Source of the DNA: Nodosilinea sp. LEGE 06152
GTDB lineage: Bacteria > Cyanobacteriota > Cyanobacteriia > Phormidesmidales > Phormidesmidaceae
Length of the DNA stretch: 51,073 nucleotides
Assembly: GCF_015207525.1 (NCBI RefSeq)
Contig: NZ_JADEWR010000002.1
Span: 293,252 to 344,324, forward strand
Direction: 5' to 3'
Made by a program: the position numbers and the translations under genes. This document shows positions 17,170 to 25,436 of the stretch, piece by piece. Within the stretch, counting starts at the first letter, position 1. Each line of letters begins with the position of its first letter. Below the pieces are notes generated by a model, which ran no database searches, was not told the origin of the DNA, and saw only the letters and a list, made by a program, of their open reading frames with translations.

Positions 17170-17712
17170 ATGGCCCTGTCCCACACGATTTTGGCGGTGC
17201 TCTCCCGTGAGTCTCTCAGCGGGTACGACATCAGCAAGCGGTTTGAAGAAAGCGTCAGCTGCTACTGGCAGGCCAGCCAGCAGCAGATCTACCGCGAGCT
17301 GAGCAAAATGGAGCAGCAGGGCTGGGTCACCCACGAAACCGTGCCCCAGGTGGGCAAGCCCGACAAAAAAATCTACGGCATTACCGACCCTGGCCGGACT
17401 GAGCTAGCCCGCTGGTACGCCGAGCCCAGCGAACCCACCCCCATTCGCGAAGACCTGCTGGTGAAGGTGCTGGCCGCCCCCTTTGTGTCAGAACCCCTTC
17501 TCATTCAGGAGCTGCACCGTCGCCGCCAGCTACACGCCGCCAAGCTGGCCGAGTTTCAGGCAATGGAGGTGTTGTATAAGGCGATCGCCCACCCGCCCAA
17601 GACCGAGCAGTTCCGCTACCTCACCCTGCGGCGGGGTATGCGCTACGAGCAAGACTGGATCGACTGGTGCGACGAGGTGCTGGACTTTTTGAAGGCCGCT
17701 GAACAGCCCTAG
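17170..17712 (+). CDS. PadR-family transcriptional regulator
   Basis: From the ATG at 17170 the protein is 180 residues and opens MALSHTILAVLSRESLSGYDI, the classic first helix of PadR proteins. The frame is open further up to a TTG at 17098, but that would run through both operator dyads. Residues 1-85 are the winged helix (QIYRELSKMEQQGWV recognition region, then the wing PDKKIYGITDPGR). Residues 90-175 form the C-terminal helical dimer domain (Vir_act_alpha_C type). PadR proteins typically repress neighbouring transport or stress genes and release DNA on binding an inducer. Here the target is likely the divergent efflux locus plus its own gene. Confidence 0.88.
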   Translation: MALSHTILAVLSRESLSGYDISKRFEESVSCYWQASQQQIYRELSKMEQQGWVTHETVPQVGKPDKKIYGITDPGRTELARWYAEPSEPTPIREDLLVKVLAAPFVSEPLLIQELHRRRQLHAAKLAEFQAMEVLYKAIAHPPKTEQFRYLTLRRGMRYEQDWIDWCDEVLDFLKAAEQP

Positions 17713-17723
17713 GGGCTGTTTTT
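17702..17723 (+). terminator. Rho-independent terminator of the PadR gene
   Basis: AACAGCCC (17702-17709) pairs with GGGCTGTT (17713-17720), followed by further T residues. The hairpin loop contains the stop codon of the regulator, so the terminator overlaps the end of the gene. Confidence 0.75.
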
Positions 17724-17835
17724 AAGTAACTGCCGATAGCCTACGAATCAGCGGTTACAGCCCCCAGTCTGTTCTTGGGGTCAGACGTGGCCACGCTGAT
17801 AGGGTAGAGACTGTAGCGATAATTGATGACACGAC

Positions 17836-18636
17836 CTAGGGCCAAATGGTGCCGGTGGGGCGGCAGTGGTTAAATACCTCGTGCCAGCTGACGACATGGC
17901 CAATTACCGCGATCGCTGGCGCTTCAAAGCCGGTCTCAGCCACCTGGGCCACAATTGTCGCAAGGGTGCCAATCAGTGTTTCCTGGTGAGGGTAGGTACC
18001 CCAGCGGATCAGGGCAACGGGCGTATCGGGGCTGAGGTCGGCGGCCAGCAGTTCGGCGGTAATGGTGCCGAGGTTGTGAATGCCCATGTACACCACAATC
18101 GTTTCAGACCCCTGAGCCAGGGCGCGCCAGTTGACCTGCGGGCGGTACTTGCCCGCCGACTCGTGGCCGGTGACAAAGGTCACCGACGAACTCTGGCTGC
18201 GGTGGGTTACCGGAATGCCCGCGTAGGCCGGTACCGCCACCCCAGCAGTAATGCCTGGCACCACCTCGACCGCAATGCCAGCCGCGACTATGGCCGCCAT
18301 TTCTTCGCCACCGCGCCCAAACACAAAGGGGTCGCCCCCCTTTAAGCGCACGACCACGGCATGGGTTTTGGCCTGGTCCACAATTAGCTGGTTGATCTCC
18401 TCCTGGGCCAGGGAGTGACGGCCTCGGCGCTTGCCCGCATCGATGACAGTGGCCTGGGGGTTAATCATCGCCAGAATGGGAGCGCTGACCAGGGCATCGT
18501 GAATAACAACATCGGCCCCCTCCAGCAGCCCCTTACCCCGCAGCGTAAACAGGCCCGGATCGCCAGGGCCAGCTCCCACCAGATATACCTTGCCGTAGGG
18601 TTGGCCCCTATGAGGCCCAGAAGCGGCTGACACCAT
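17836..18636 (-). CDS. cobA: Uroporphyrinogen-III C-methyltransferase
   Basis: A 266-residue SAM-dependent enzyme that methylates uroporphyrinogen III at C2 and C7 to give precorrin-2, the branch point to siroheme and cobalamin. Conserved blocks in order are KVYLVGAGPGDPGLFTLRG (SAM site), DVVIHDALVS, GKRRGRHSLAQEEIN, VVRLKGGDPFVFGRGGEE, VVPGITAGVAVPAYAGIPVTHR and VTFVTGHE. Length fits the single-domain SUMT form, not the CysG fusion. The next gene upstream on the same strand is the sirohydrochlorin chelatase, so this is a siroheme gene pair with a 156-base gap. Siroheme serves nitrite and sulfite reductases. Confidence 0.95.
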   Translation of the reverse strand: MVSAASGPHRGQPYGKVYLVGAGPGDPGLFTLRGKGLLEGADVVIHDALVSAPILAMINPQATVIDAGKRRGRHSLAQEEINQLIVDQAKTHAVVVRLKGGDPFVFGRGGEEMAAIVAAGIAVEVVPGITAGVAVPAYAGIPVTHRSQSSSVTFVTGHESAGKYRPQVNWRALAQGSETIVVYMGIHNLGTITAELLAADLSPDTPVALIRWGTYPHQETLIGTLATIVAQVAETGFEAPAIAVIGHVVSWHEVFNHCRPTGTIWP

Positions 18637-18792
18637 AAGCGTGCTTAGAACTCAACCAGTAGTGACGAAAGGGACGGCGCGATGCCTTAACTATTTCTTA
18701 AGAATAGACCGTTGTTGGCTAGGGGGCGATGGTCCAAGACCAGCCACTTGGGACCATCACCCCCAGTAGCGGGGCTCCAATCATGTCTGGGC

Positions 18793-19800
18793 CTATGACA
18801 CCATTGAGGAATGAATTCCGTGGCGGAAGGCCACTCGCTGCATCGGAACCGGGGCCTGCTGCCCCCAGGCGGGCACCCGGTCTAGGGCCAGGTCGATGAC
18901 CAGGCGGGCGAGTTCTGGCGAAGGCCCCAGGGGCGGCAGCAGGTGAAACCCCATCTTCGGAAAGCGCTCGGCCAGATCTTCGGTAAGGTGGGTAATCGCA
19001 TCGGTGGTGGTACCCGCAAACAGGAAGTAGGGCAAAATTGCAACCCGCTGTACCCCAGTCTGCATGTGGTGAATGATCTGAGCCTCTAGGCTGGGGGCAA
19101 CGGCCCAAAACGCCGCCGTTCCTCCCAGCGCCTGGGCCATGGTACAGATGGCGTCGTTGCCCCCTGGTCGGCGGCTGCCGTGGGCCAGCAGAATGGGAGT
19201 TTTGATCGCCGTTGTCTGCAGCTTTTGGCGCAAAAGCCCTTTCAGGCCGGGGTGGCTGCCCAGGTGGGAGCAAACCTCCAAAGTCACACTCGGCAGCGCC
19301 TGGCGAGCCTGCTCGACCTCAGCCGGAATATCCTCCATAACATGCACCCCGGCCAGCAAAAACAGGGGCACCAGTCGCACCCGCTGCGCCCCGGCGGCAC
19401 AGGCCCGACGGCTAAACTCAACAATTTGTCGGTGCAGGGGCAGCGCCTCGGTCTCTAGGCAGGCCGTTCCGACCAGTGGCCCATTCACTGCGTCGGGCAC
19501 CGACACCTTGGCCCGGTAAAGGCCAGCTGTGCCTAAGAAAGAAACGTCTTGGCCCGGTTTCTCCCCGTCTGGGGAAGTACTGCGCCGCAGCAGCAGCGAT
19601 GCCTCACCGCTGGCCAATCGGGCGGAGGCAGAGCGTCGGCTATCGCTGCGGTCTTTAGATCGGCTGCCGGTTCCCCAGAGCCCGGCCTCCTGCGATCGCA
19701 CGAAGTGAGCTAAGCGCTCCATGGCCTGCCCGGGTCGGGGGTCGCGGCTACCGTGAAAAACCAATAAATATGCTGTCGATGCAGATGCAGACACAGGCAA
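18793..19800 (-). CDS. sirB: Sirohydrochlorin chelatase, two fused CbiX/SirB domains
   Basis: This 335-residue protein carries two copies of the small chelatase fold. Copy 1 has YLLVFHGSRDPRPGQAMERL and VRLVPLFLLAGVHVMEDIP; copy 2 has TPILLAHGSRRPGGNDAI and VAILPYFLFAGTTTDAI. The His in each FHGS/AHGS motif and the second-half His are metal ligands in the family. It inserts ferrous iron into sirohydrochlorin to make siroheme, downstream of the adjacent methyltransferase. Between the first motif and the rest of copy 1 lies a Ser/Arg-rich insert (about residues 37-85) of low complexity. The apparent start is a TTG at 19800; a GTG two codons later is also possible. Confidence 0.88.
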   Translation of the reverse strand: MPVSASASTAYLLVFHGSRDPRPGQAMERLAHFVRSQEAGLWGTGSRSKDRSDSRRSASARLASGEASLLLRRSTSPDGEKPGQDVSFLGTAGLYRAKVSVPDAVNGPLVGTACLETEALPLHRQIVEFSRRACAAGAQRVRLVPLFLLAGVHVMEDIPAEVEQARQALPSVTLEVCSHLGSHPGLKGLLRQKLQTTAIKTPILLAHGSRRPGGNDAICTMAQALGGTAAFWAVAPSLEAQIIHHMQTGVQRVAILPYFLFAGTTTDAITHLTEDLAERFPKMGFHLLPPLGPSPELARLVIDLALDRVPAWGQQAPVPMQRVAFRHGIHSSMVS

Positions 19801-19944
19801 ACCCTAACTTGTTAAACAACAGCAGCCAACCAGTCCCTACCACCCAACCTAACCCTGAGACATTGCTTGTCCCCTCGTTCACCCCTTAGGACTCCGTTGA
19901 CCGAAGACAACCCGTCCCGTCACTAGCCGACGGTTAAGTGCCCC

Positions 19945-19950
19945 ATTATA
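19945..19950 (-). promoter_or_regulatory. Candidate -10 box for the siroheme genes
   Basis: On the minus strand the hexamer is a perfect TATAAT, about 145 bases before the sirB start. No good -35 element is seen at normal spacing. The 290-base stretch 19801-20088 holds nothing else except a 7-bp inverted repeat (CTGAGAT at 19995, ATCTCAG at 20018). Confidence 0.35.
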
Positions 19951-20088
19951 AAGATTTAGCCCAAAGCATCCGGTATCGTATCCATCAAAAGGGGCTGAGA
20001 TGGTTAGCCTACCCGCTATCTCAGTCCATCGGTGGGGCGTCACAAACGCTCAGCGGGCAGATACCTGTGGTAATATAACAACTGGTTC

Positions 20089-20159
20089 GCGGGTGTAGTT
20101 TAGTGGTAAAACCTTAGCCTTCCAAGCTAATGATGGGGGTTCGATTCCCCCCACCCGCT
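20089..20159 (+). tRNA. tRNA-Gly (anticodon UCC)
   Basis: Acceptor arms GCGGGTG and CACCCGC pair perfectly. The anticodon loop CTTCCAA (anticodon TCC) is closed by TTAGC/GCTAA, and the T arm GGGGG-TTCGATT-CCCCC is standard. The discriminator base is T as usual for tRNA-Gly, and CCA is not encoded. The tyrosine integrase gene begins 180 bases downstream in the same direction, so the 3' part of this tRNA is the probable attachment site of the integrated element. Confidence 0.95.
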
Positions 20160-20160
20160 T
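20140..20160 (+). other. Probable attachment site (attL or attR) in the tRNA-Gly 3' end
   Basis: Tyrosine integrases of tRNA-targeted elements recombine at the T-arm/acceptor 3' end, leaving a direct repeat at the far end of the element. I found no second copy of this 3' end inside the window, so the other boundary must lie beyond 51073 or be lost. Extent given is approximate. Confidence 0.45.
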
Positions 20161-20166
20161 TAACTA

Positions 20167-20211
20167 TTAAAACCCCTGAATGCTAAGGCTTTCAGGGGTT
20201 TTAACGTTTTT
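20167..20211 (+). terminator. Rho-independent terminator after tRNA-Gly
   Basis: TTAAAACCCCTGAA (20167-20180) pairs perfectly over 14 bp with 20191-20204, loop of 10, followed by CGTTTTT. It ends the tRNA transcript and is the first structure inside the integrated element. Confidence 0.85.
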
Positions 20212-20338
20212 AGGCCCACCAAAAAGTTAGTGCCATTGTTCTAGTTTTTGCTTGACGTTGGGCAGGGTTGGGCAAGGTTGACTAGTTTATTGGGGTAGGA
20301 TTGGGGTAATTCGCTCCATCCCCTACCCCATTTCTCCC

Positions 20339-21571
20339 ATGTCGTTCAATACTTCTCACCAAGGCCCTCCGAGTGGTTTAAGGAACGCTGAACCTCGTCG
20401 GCGCAAATCTTCTAAAGGAACCGTTCAGGTCAAAACCTCTAATGGCCGTTTGCAGCTGGTCTTCACCTACCAAGGCAAACGGAGATACCTATCGCTCGGG
20501 TTTGAAGATACCCGCGAAACGCGGGAATTGGCGCAGATGCGAGCCAATCAAATCCGGCTCGATATCATCTCGGGAAACTTTGATGAGACCCTGGCTAAGT
20601 ACAAGCCAGCTTCTGCCCTTTCAGTCAATGAACCTGAAGATGAGGATCCACTACCGGTTCCGTCCCTAATGGAGCTTTGGATGCAGTATGTGGAGTACAA
20701 GCGGCCCCAGTGTTCGCCCAACACCATGTATCACGTCTATGGCACCTACACCGGCTATCTTGAGCGCATCCCGACCCACGAACTTAAGAAAGCTGCTGAG
20801 ATCAGGGATTATGCTCTCCAGCAAATTCCGGTTGAGTCTTGCAAGCGATTTATCGTTCGCTTGAATGCTTGCTGTCGGTGGGCGCTTAAGTCAGGCTCTA
20901 TCACTGAGAATCCCTTTGAGGGTATGGCTCAAGAAATTAGGCCTCCTAAGGCCCAGAAGAATGATGAAGACACGGACGTCTTCCCGTTTAGCCCCAAGGA
21001 AAGAGACACGATTCTCCAAGCGATTGAGGAGAACGCATTCTGTAACAAACACTCCGGGTATAAGCACTCCTTCTACTACGGTTACATCAAGTTTCTCTTC
21101 CTGACAGGGTGTCGCCCAAGTGAGGCGATCGCGCTTCAGTGGAAGCATATCAGTAGAGACCTGAAGACTATTACCTTTGAGCAAGCAATCATCAGCACGA
21201 AGGAAGGGCAACAGCTGCGCGAGGGGCTAAAAACCCAGGAAAGAAGACGGTTCCCCTGTAATGGGATTGTTCAGCAGCTCCTGGCTCAGATAAAGCCACA
21301 GGGTTCGGATCCAGAAGCCTTGATATTTCCAGGCTACTCTGGAGGCATATTAAATACGCCATCATTTCGAAAGACGGTGTGGAAGCCAGTCCTCAAGGGA
21401 CTCGGTATTGAGTACCGTAAGCCTTACCAGACCCGCCATACCTTCATTACTCTCGCTTTAGAGAATGGACTTGATGCGAAAGATGTAGCTCGTTTAGTGG
21501 GTAACTCGCCCGAGGTGATCTACCGCCATTACGCGGGTAATAAGCGCGAACTCTTTGTGCCCGAGTTCTGA
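20339..21571 (+). CDS. int: Tyrosine recombinase / integrase of the element
   Basis: A 410-residue site-specific recombinase. Residues 25-80 are an Arm-type DNA-binding domain (KGTVQVKTSNGRLQLVFTYQGKRRYLSLG), residues 108-200 the SAM-like core-binding domain and residues 215-405 the catalytic domain. Catalytic residues are Arg259 (TGCRPSEA), Arg366 (QTRHTFITLA), His367 and the nucleophile probably Tyr398 (VIYRHYAG). The usual first His of the H-x-x-R box is Tyr363, and the Leu-Gly-His box reads LVGN, both tolerated variants. Its place right beside tRNA-Gly and pointing into the element is the standard layout of tRNA-targeted integrative elements. It should catalyse insertion and excision with an excisionase. 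Confidence 0.93.
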   Translation: MSFNTSHQGPPSGLRNAEPRRRKSSKGTVQVKTSNGRLQLVFTYQGKRRYLSLGFEDTRETRELAQMRANQIRLDIISGNFDETLAKYKPASALSVNEPEDEDPLPVPSLMELWMQYVEYKRPQCSPNTMYHVYGTYTGYLERIPTHELKKAAEIRDYALQQIPVESCKRFIVRLNACCRWALKSGSITENPFEGMAQEIRPPKAQKNDEDTDVFPFSPKERDTILQAIEENAFCNKHSGYKHSFYYGYIKFLFLTGCRPSEAIALQWKHISRDLKTITFEQAIISTKEGQQLREGLKTQERRRFPCNGIVQQLLAQIKPQGSDPEALIFPGYSGGILNTPSFRKTVWKPVLKGLGIEYRKPYQTRHTFITLALENGLDAKDVARLVGNSPEVIYRHYAGNKRELFVPEF

Positions 21572-21679
21572 GAAAGTGGCCGAAACCAGTGCCATTAGAG
21601 GAACTGCGTCCCGTAATTGAGCCCTTGCCTTAAGTGATAGCACCCTTCATCCGACTCCTCGCGGTCACGACGCTTCTTC

Positions 21680-21695
21680 GGAGCTACGTCGCTCC
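21680..21695. repeat. Candidate parS copy 1
   Basis: GGAGCTACGTCGCTCC, one mismatch from the 16-bp palindrome GGAGCGACGTCGCTCC found five times between 21.6 and 25.1 kb. It overlaps the last codons of parB. Confidence 0.5.
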
Positions 21696-22730
21696 GGATT
21701 CCCCAAGCAGTGTCTCTATCTCTCCCAGCAGTCGTTCCAATTGTTTCCTCTTAAGAGATCGCTCTGGCAGATTAATTCCTGTTTTCAGCCGCTTAGCTAT
21801 ACCAGCGAGCCTTTTTACAAGGGAGTTCTCCCCTACCCCTGCAAGTGAGCTTGATTCATCCGAATCCACCATCGCTGCTTTTACGCGATCACGGATTTCT
21901 CTAAACGACAGCTTTCCTTTGAGTGCTTTCTCAAGGAGCAATTTTCGATTGGAGGCGTCTTTGACCTTGAGTAGTTCCAGGGCAACAGAGTATGAGAGCC
22001 CTCGCTCCAGATGAGCTTTTTTGAGGTCATCGGGCAAGGTAAGCGTCCGTAAATTTTTGGTTCGGAATGTTTGAAGCTCTACCCCAAAAGACGAAAGCAC
22101 CGCCTCTATCCTCCCCAGCTCATCGCTCGGAGCGACGTCGCTCCGAAGGCCACGCTTATCGGAGTGGCCCTCTGTTCGGATAATGGCGAGTACCCTTTCC
22201 TTTGGGATTTTTAACTTCACCTCAATGAGCTTCAGGATCCCTTCGGTCTCCTCGAGCTTACTTAGGTCTTCTCTCTGAAGGTTTTCGATGAGGGCAAACT
22301 CAAGAGCTTCTTCGTCAGTGTACTCATCAACGATGCAGCGAACTTCGGTCAGCCCAGCGAGCTTCGCCGCTCGCCATCGTCGCTCGCCAGCAATGAGTTC
22401 CCAGGATCCATTGCCCAAAGGGCGAACGTTAATCGCGCCGCGAAATCCCTGCTCCGTGAAAGAAGTAGCGAGATTAGTGATACCTTCCTCTGAGAAGAAC
22501 TGGCGGGGCTGAAAGACTCCAGGCCTTATCGCGTCCACAGGAAGCCACCGGGTATCTCTATCGTCATTCGTGGTGGCACCAGGTTTAGTAGCTTGCAGCG
22601 GCTGAGCTTCATCCTGCTCTTGCGCCCCAGGTGGCGCGGCGTGGGCCAGTGAACCAGAAACGAAAGAGGAGAGAATCCCTCTACCAGCCAGACTAAATGA
22701 ACCGGTATCCGCTTTCTTCTTATTCTTCAT
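21684..22730 (-). CDS. parB: ParB-type partition protein
   Basis: A 348-residue ParB. Residues 60-150 are the ParB/Srx CTPase domain (DAIRPGVFQPRQFF, then GSWELIAGERRWRAAKLAGL with the GERRWRA box and ALIENLQREDLSKLEE). Residues 155-270 carry the helix-turn-helix region, and the C terminus is a basic leucine-rich dimer segment. It binds parS sites and works with ParA to segregate the replicon. The start codon overlaps the parA stop by 4 bases (ATGA), showing translational coupling. An unusual point is the insert RGLRSDVAPSDELGR, which is a full copy of the 20-bp palindrome within the coding sequence. Confidence 0.93.
   Translation of the reverse strand: MKNKKKADTGSFSLAGRGILSSFVSGSLAHAAPPGAQEQDEAQPLQATKPGATTNDDRDTRWLPVDAIRPGVFQPRQFFSEEGITNLATSFTEQGFRGAINVRPLGNGSWELIAGERRWRAAKLAGLTEVRCIVDEYTDEEALEFALIENLQREDLSKLEETEGILKLIEVKLKIPKERVLAIIRTEGHSDKRGLRSDVAPSDELGRIEAVLSSFGVELQTFRTKNLRTLTLPDDLKKAHLERGLSYSVALELLKVKDASNRKLLLEKALKGKLSFREIRDRVKAAMVDSDESSSLAGVGENSLVKRLAGIAKRLKTGINLPERSLKRKQLERLLGEIETLLGESGAT
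22127..22146. repeat. Candidate parS copy 2 (inside parB)
   Basis: TCGGAGCGACGTCGCTCCGA, a perfect 20-bp palindrome, lies inside the parB coding sequence and is translated in frame. ParB sites inside parB genes are known in other replicons, where they can support autoregulation and spreading. Confidence 0.6.
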
Positions 22731-23512
22731 AGGCTGCTTTTCACCAACGCTTTCGCGATCACTTCCAACGGTTCGAGGGCGGGATGTCGAGGAGCATACT
22801 GGGCAAGGGGTAGGTGTTCGGCAGTTGCGTTGGCAAAGTCAGTGCGTCGTGGAATAGGGGGAAATACCCTTGCTCCCTTGAAACTTGGATTGTCTTGTAG
22901 GGAAGCGAATACCTCTTCAATAGTTTGTAGTGCTCGTCTCGATTGAGATGTTCTTTCGTCATACATAGTCGGGATGGCACCAGTTACCTTGAGGCTGGGA
23001 TTAACTTGCCCCGCAATTTCATGCGTGGTCTGAAGCAGGTTAATGGTTGCCTCAACCGACTTGTACTCGGTCTGGATCGGGATCAAAAGAAAGTCTGCCG
23101 CGACAAGGCAGTTAACTGAAAGAAGCCCAAGGGAAGGGGGGCAGTCGATCAAAACAAAATCGTAGCGAGACGCTTTTTTTGTGATCAAGTCGGACAGCTT
23201 GTATTCACGCCGAAGTTCTGAGGCAAGCTGCAACTCAGCTTGTGCAAGAAAAATGTTTGCAGGAACAAGATCGCATCCACAAATATCTTTTTGTATCGGC
23301 AACGGCTCACGCTTAAGTAAGCTGTGATAGATCGTTTTTTCAAGGTCAAATGGAGCGATGCCTGTGAACGTTGTAAGTGATGCCTGAGGATCCATATCAA
23401 TCAGGAGCACCCGCTTCTTATGCTCAACCGCGAGGTGGTATCCAAGATTCATGGTCAATGTTGATTTTCCAACCCCACCAGACATGTTGAAGAGGGCAAT
23501 TATATGCGGCAT
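22727..23512 (-). CDS. parA: ParA-type partition ATPase
   Basis: A 261-residue Walker-type ParA from the ATG at 23512 (MPHIIALFNMSGGVGKSTLT); a GTG seven codons upstream is possible. It has the deviant Walker A SGGVGKST (11-18), Walker A' VLLIDMDPQASLT and Walker B YDFVLIDCPPSLGLLS. It lacks the N-terminal DNA-binding extension of P1-type ParA, so it belongs to the type Ib/chromosomal-like group. ATP-bound dimers coat the nucleoid and pull ParB-parS complexes apart. It is co-transcribed with parB downstream; the rep gene is divergent with a candidate parS between. Confidence 0.94.
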   Translation of the reverse strand: MPHIIALFNMSGGVGKSTLTMNLGYHLAVEHKKRVLLIDMDPQASLTTFTGIAPFDLEKTIYHSLLKREPLPIQKDICGCDLVPANIFLAQAELQLASELRREYKLSDLITKKASRYDFVLIDCPPSLGLLSVNCLVAADFLLIPIQTEYKSVEATINLLQTTHEIAGQVNPSLKVTGAIPTMYDERTSQSRRALQTIEEVFASLQDNPSFKGARVFPPIPRRTDFANATAEHLPLAQYAPRHPALEPLEVIAKALVKSSL

Positions 23513-23608
23513 TGAGGCCCTGTTGCTTGGCACATAGTCTCGTGGGGTTGGGAATTTGAAAACACCACTGGGGTAAAGAGATCGCTCTTCATCAATTTCT
23601 TTTTTCGT

Positions 23609-23628
23609 TCGGAGCGACGTCGCTCCGA
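23609..23628. repeat. Candidate parS copy 3 (between parA and rep)
   Basis: A perfect copy of the 20-bp palindrome TCGGAGCGACGTCGCTCCGA in the divergent intergenic region, where it could serve both centromere function and promoter control. Confidence 0.6.
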
Positions 23629-23769
23629 AGATTATGTCGCTGACAAACTATAGTGGTTCTCTATTGAATCACCAATAGGGATAACCATAGCTTTAGAGAT
23701 TTCGTGGTTCCGGTTACAGTGATAAAATAGCTTGAGGATTAAAGAAAAGTAAGCTACAGGACGGGGTCT

Positions 23770-24819
23770 ATGGCACTACGCAAGCCCCCTCAGCAAGATG
23801 CCCAGCTAGAGCTTTTCTCGGCGGTTTTTACCGACATTGTGACCCGAGATATTCAGGACGCAATGGAGGTTCCGTTTCTTAGTCTCTCTAAAAAGCCTCG
23901 GGTAGCTCCCATTATCTATCGCGGGAAAGGCGTTGAGATTACCGTTACTGGTGGAGCACCGTACGGTATCGCAAACATTTGGGATTGGGATCTCATTATG
24001 TGGCTTTTGTCACAGGTCAGAGAGGCAATTGATAAAGGGCAAGCAGTCTCACGACAGGTCAGATTTCACCGCCATGCTTTCCTTAAAAGCGCCAGGCGAG
24101 ATGCAGGAGGAATACAGTACAAGCGGTTAGAAGATACAATTGCTCGCCTCAAGAACACCAACGTAGTTACGACCATTCGGTCATCTGAACGACAGACCGT
24201 CATGTTTAGTTGGCTTGATTATGTTCATATTGATCGAGACGATCGCGGTCGGCTCAGAGATGTGACCGTAGTGCTCCCCGAGTGGCTCTTTGAGGCAGTA
24301 CGCGACCGCTCTCTTATTCTTTCACTTCACCCTGATTACTTTCTGCTTACGGGGGGCATTGAGCGCTGGCTATACCGCTTTATCCGCAAGCAAGCAGGAA
24401 ATGGCGCTCAAGGATGGAAGTGGCGGCTTGAAACGCTCTATGAACGCTCAGGAAGTTCTCAACGCCCATCCGATTTTGCAACAGCCATTCGAGATATTGC
24501 AAAGCAAGGGAAGCTTCTTGATTACGAAATACAAATTCAAAAAACGAATTCTCAAGAGCTTCTTTTTGCTCGTAAGGAAGGGACTCCTGCGAAGGCTATT
24601 CCTGAGACCCTGCCTTTACCTCAAGCACAGTTTCTCTGCTTGAAGACAACCACGTATGAGAAGGCAAAAAAGATTGCCCCAGGGTATGACATCTACTCGC
24701 TTGAAGATGACTGGCGACAGATGACTAAGAAAAACGACATTGTGCTCAATGACCCTGACGCGGCGTTTCTTGCGTGGTGTAGGAAGGTGGCACAGAAGCC
24801 TGTTCGGGTGGCTCGATAA
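23770..24819 (+). CDS. repA: Plasmid replication initiator (RepA / RPA family)
   Basis: A 349-residue initiator of the plasmid replication initiator protein A family. The diagnostic N-terminal block is YRGKGVEITVTGGAPYGIANIWDWDLIMWL (residues about 50-78), followed by the first winged helix (RFHRHAFLKSARRDAGGIQYKRLEDTIARLKNTNVV) and a second winged helix (LHPDYFLLTGGIERWLYRFIRKQAG). These proteins bind iterons at oriV and open the origin with DnaA. Its likely targets are the eight repeats at 25110-25987 just downstream. AGGA precedes the ATG and a TAAAAT -10-like box lies about 45 bases upstream. Confidence 0.9.
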   Translation: MALRKPPQQDAQLELFSAVFTDIVTRDIQDAMEVPFLSLSKKPRVAPIIYRGKGVEITVTGGAPYGIANIWDWDLIMWLLSQVREAIDKGQAVSRQVRFHRHAFLKSARRDAGGIQYKRLEDTIARLKNTNVVTTIRSSERQTVMFSWLDYVHIDRDDRGRLRDVTVVLPEWLFEAVRDRSLILSLHPDYFLLTGGIERWLYRFIRKQAGNGAQGWKWRLETLYERSGSSQRPSDFATAIRDIAKQGKLLDYEIQIQKTNSQELLFARKEGTPAKAIPETLPLPQAQFLCLKTTTYEKAKKIAPGYDIYSLEDDWRQMTKKNDIVLNDPDAAFLAWCRKVAQKPVRVAR

Positions 24820-24823
24820 GGAC

Positions 24824-24843
24824 TCGGAGCGATGTCGCTCCGA
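24824..24843. repeat. Candidate parS copy 4 (after rep)
   Basis: TCGGAGCGATGTCGCTCCGA, one change from the perfect palindrome, starts 5 bases after the rep stop codon. Confidence 0.5.
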
Positions 24844-25068
24844 GATACAGAAGCAGTTTTATTAATCTCGACGTAAAAGGCCTTGCTTTAAAGCATTCAT
24901 GTTATTTGTTCTTCTTCATACCTTCCTCTCAGATTCTTCTGGAGGGAAACGCATGGCTACGTTCACCGTTTCGAGGTTTTCTAGCGCCGTTCTTGATGAG
25001 CAGTTCTTTCGCGTAGTACTCAAGCCGGTTAGCTTCTAGTGGGTACCTACACTTTGCCCACTTTTTAC

Positions 25069-25088
25069 GCGGAGAGACGTCGCTCCGA
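25069..25088. repeat. Candidate parS copy 5
   Basis: GCGGAGAGACGTCGCTCCGA, two changes from the perfect palindrome, lies 22 bases before the first iteron. Confidence 0.45.
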
Positions 25089-25227
25089 TGCTTGCTTCAT
25101 GGTGCACGGCACGGTCTATTACCCGCACATTAAAGGGCTAATAATAGTCACCTGCCATGACACAAGCTGACCATCTTAAGAAACGACAAAAACGTTGTTC
25201 CAATGAGAGAACTTAGGCCACGGCTCC

Positions 25228-25236
25228 TGTGGATAA
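25228..25236 (-). promoter_or_regulatory. DnaA box 1
   Basis: TGTGGATAA on the plus strand is the exact complement of the consensus TTATCCACA; 15 bases before the iteron cluster. Confidence 0.75.
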
Positions 25237-25427
25237 CCTCAGATCACGATACGGTCTATCACCCGCATTCAATACGGTCTATTACCCGCAAGAACACGGT
25301 CTATTACCCGCACAGACACGGTCTATTACCGGAAAAAAGCGGTGTATTCGATAATGAAATCAATCAGTTGCTGACCCTTAAACTCTCTTAAACATATTAA
25401 ACTATCTTCTTAAACGGGCTAGGCCCC

Positions 25428-25436
25428 TGTGGATAA
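25428..25436 (-). promoter_or_regulatory. DnaA box 2
   Basis: A second perfect DnaA box, exactly 200 bases from the first, followed by the T-rich stretch. Confidence 0.75.

Noticed and set aside
18719..19273. 184-aa minus-strand frame overlapping sirB
   Set aside because: Pro/Gly/Arg-rich off-frame translation of the sirohydrochlorin chelatase.
19801..20088. Cobalamin or other riboswitch before the siroheme genes
   Set aside because: I could not find a B12-box-like core or a convincing multi-stem layout; only one 7-bp inverted repeat and a -10 box are visible.
25251..25332. CRISPR array from regularly spaced direct repeats
   Set aside because: The repeats are 17 bases with only 5-6 bases between them; spacers are far too short and there are no cas genes. 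DnaA boxes and the adjacent RepA gene make them iterons.
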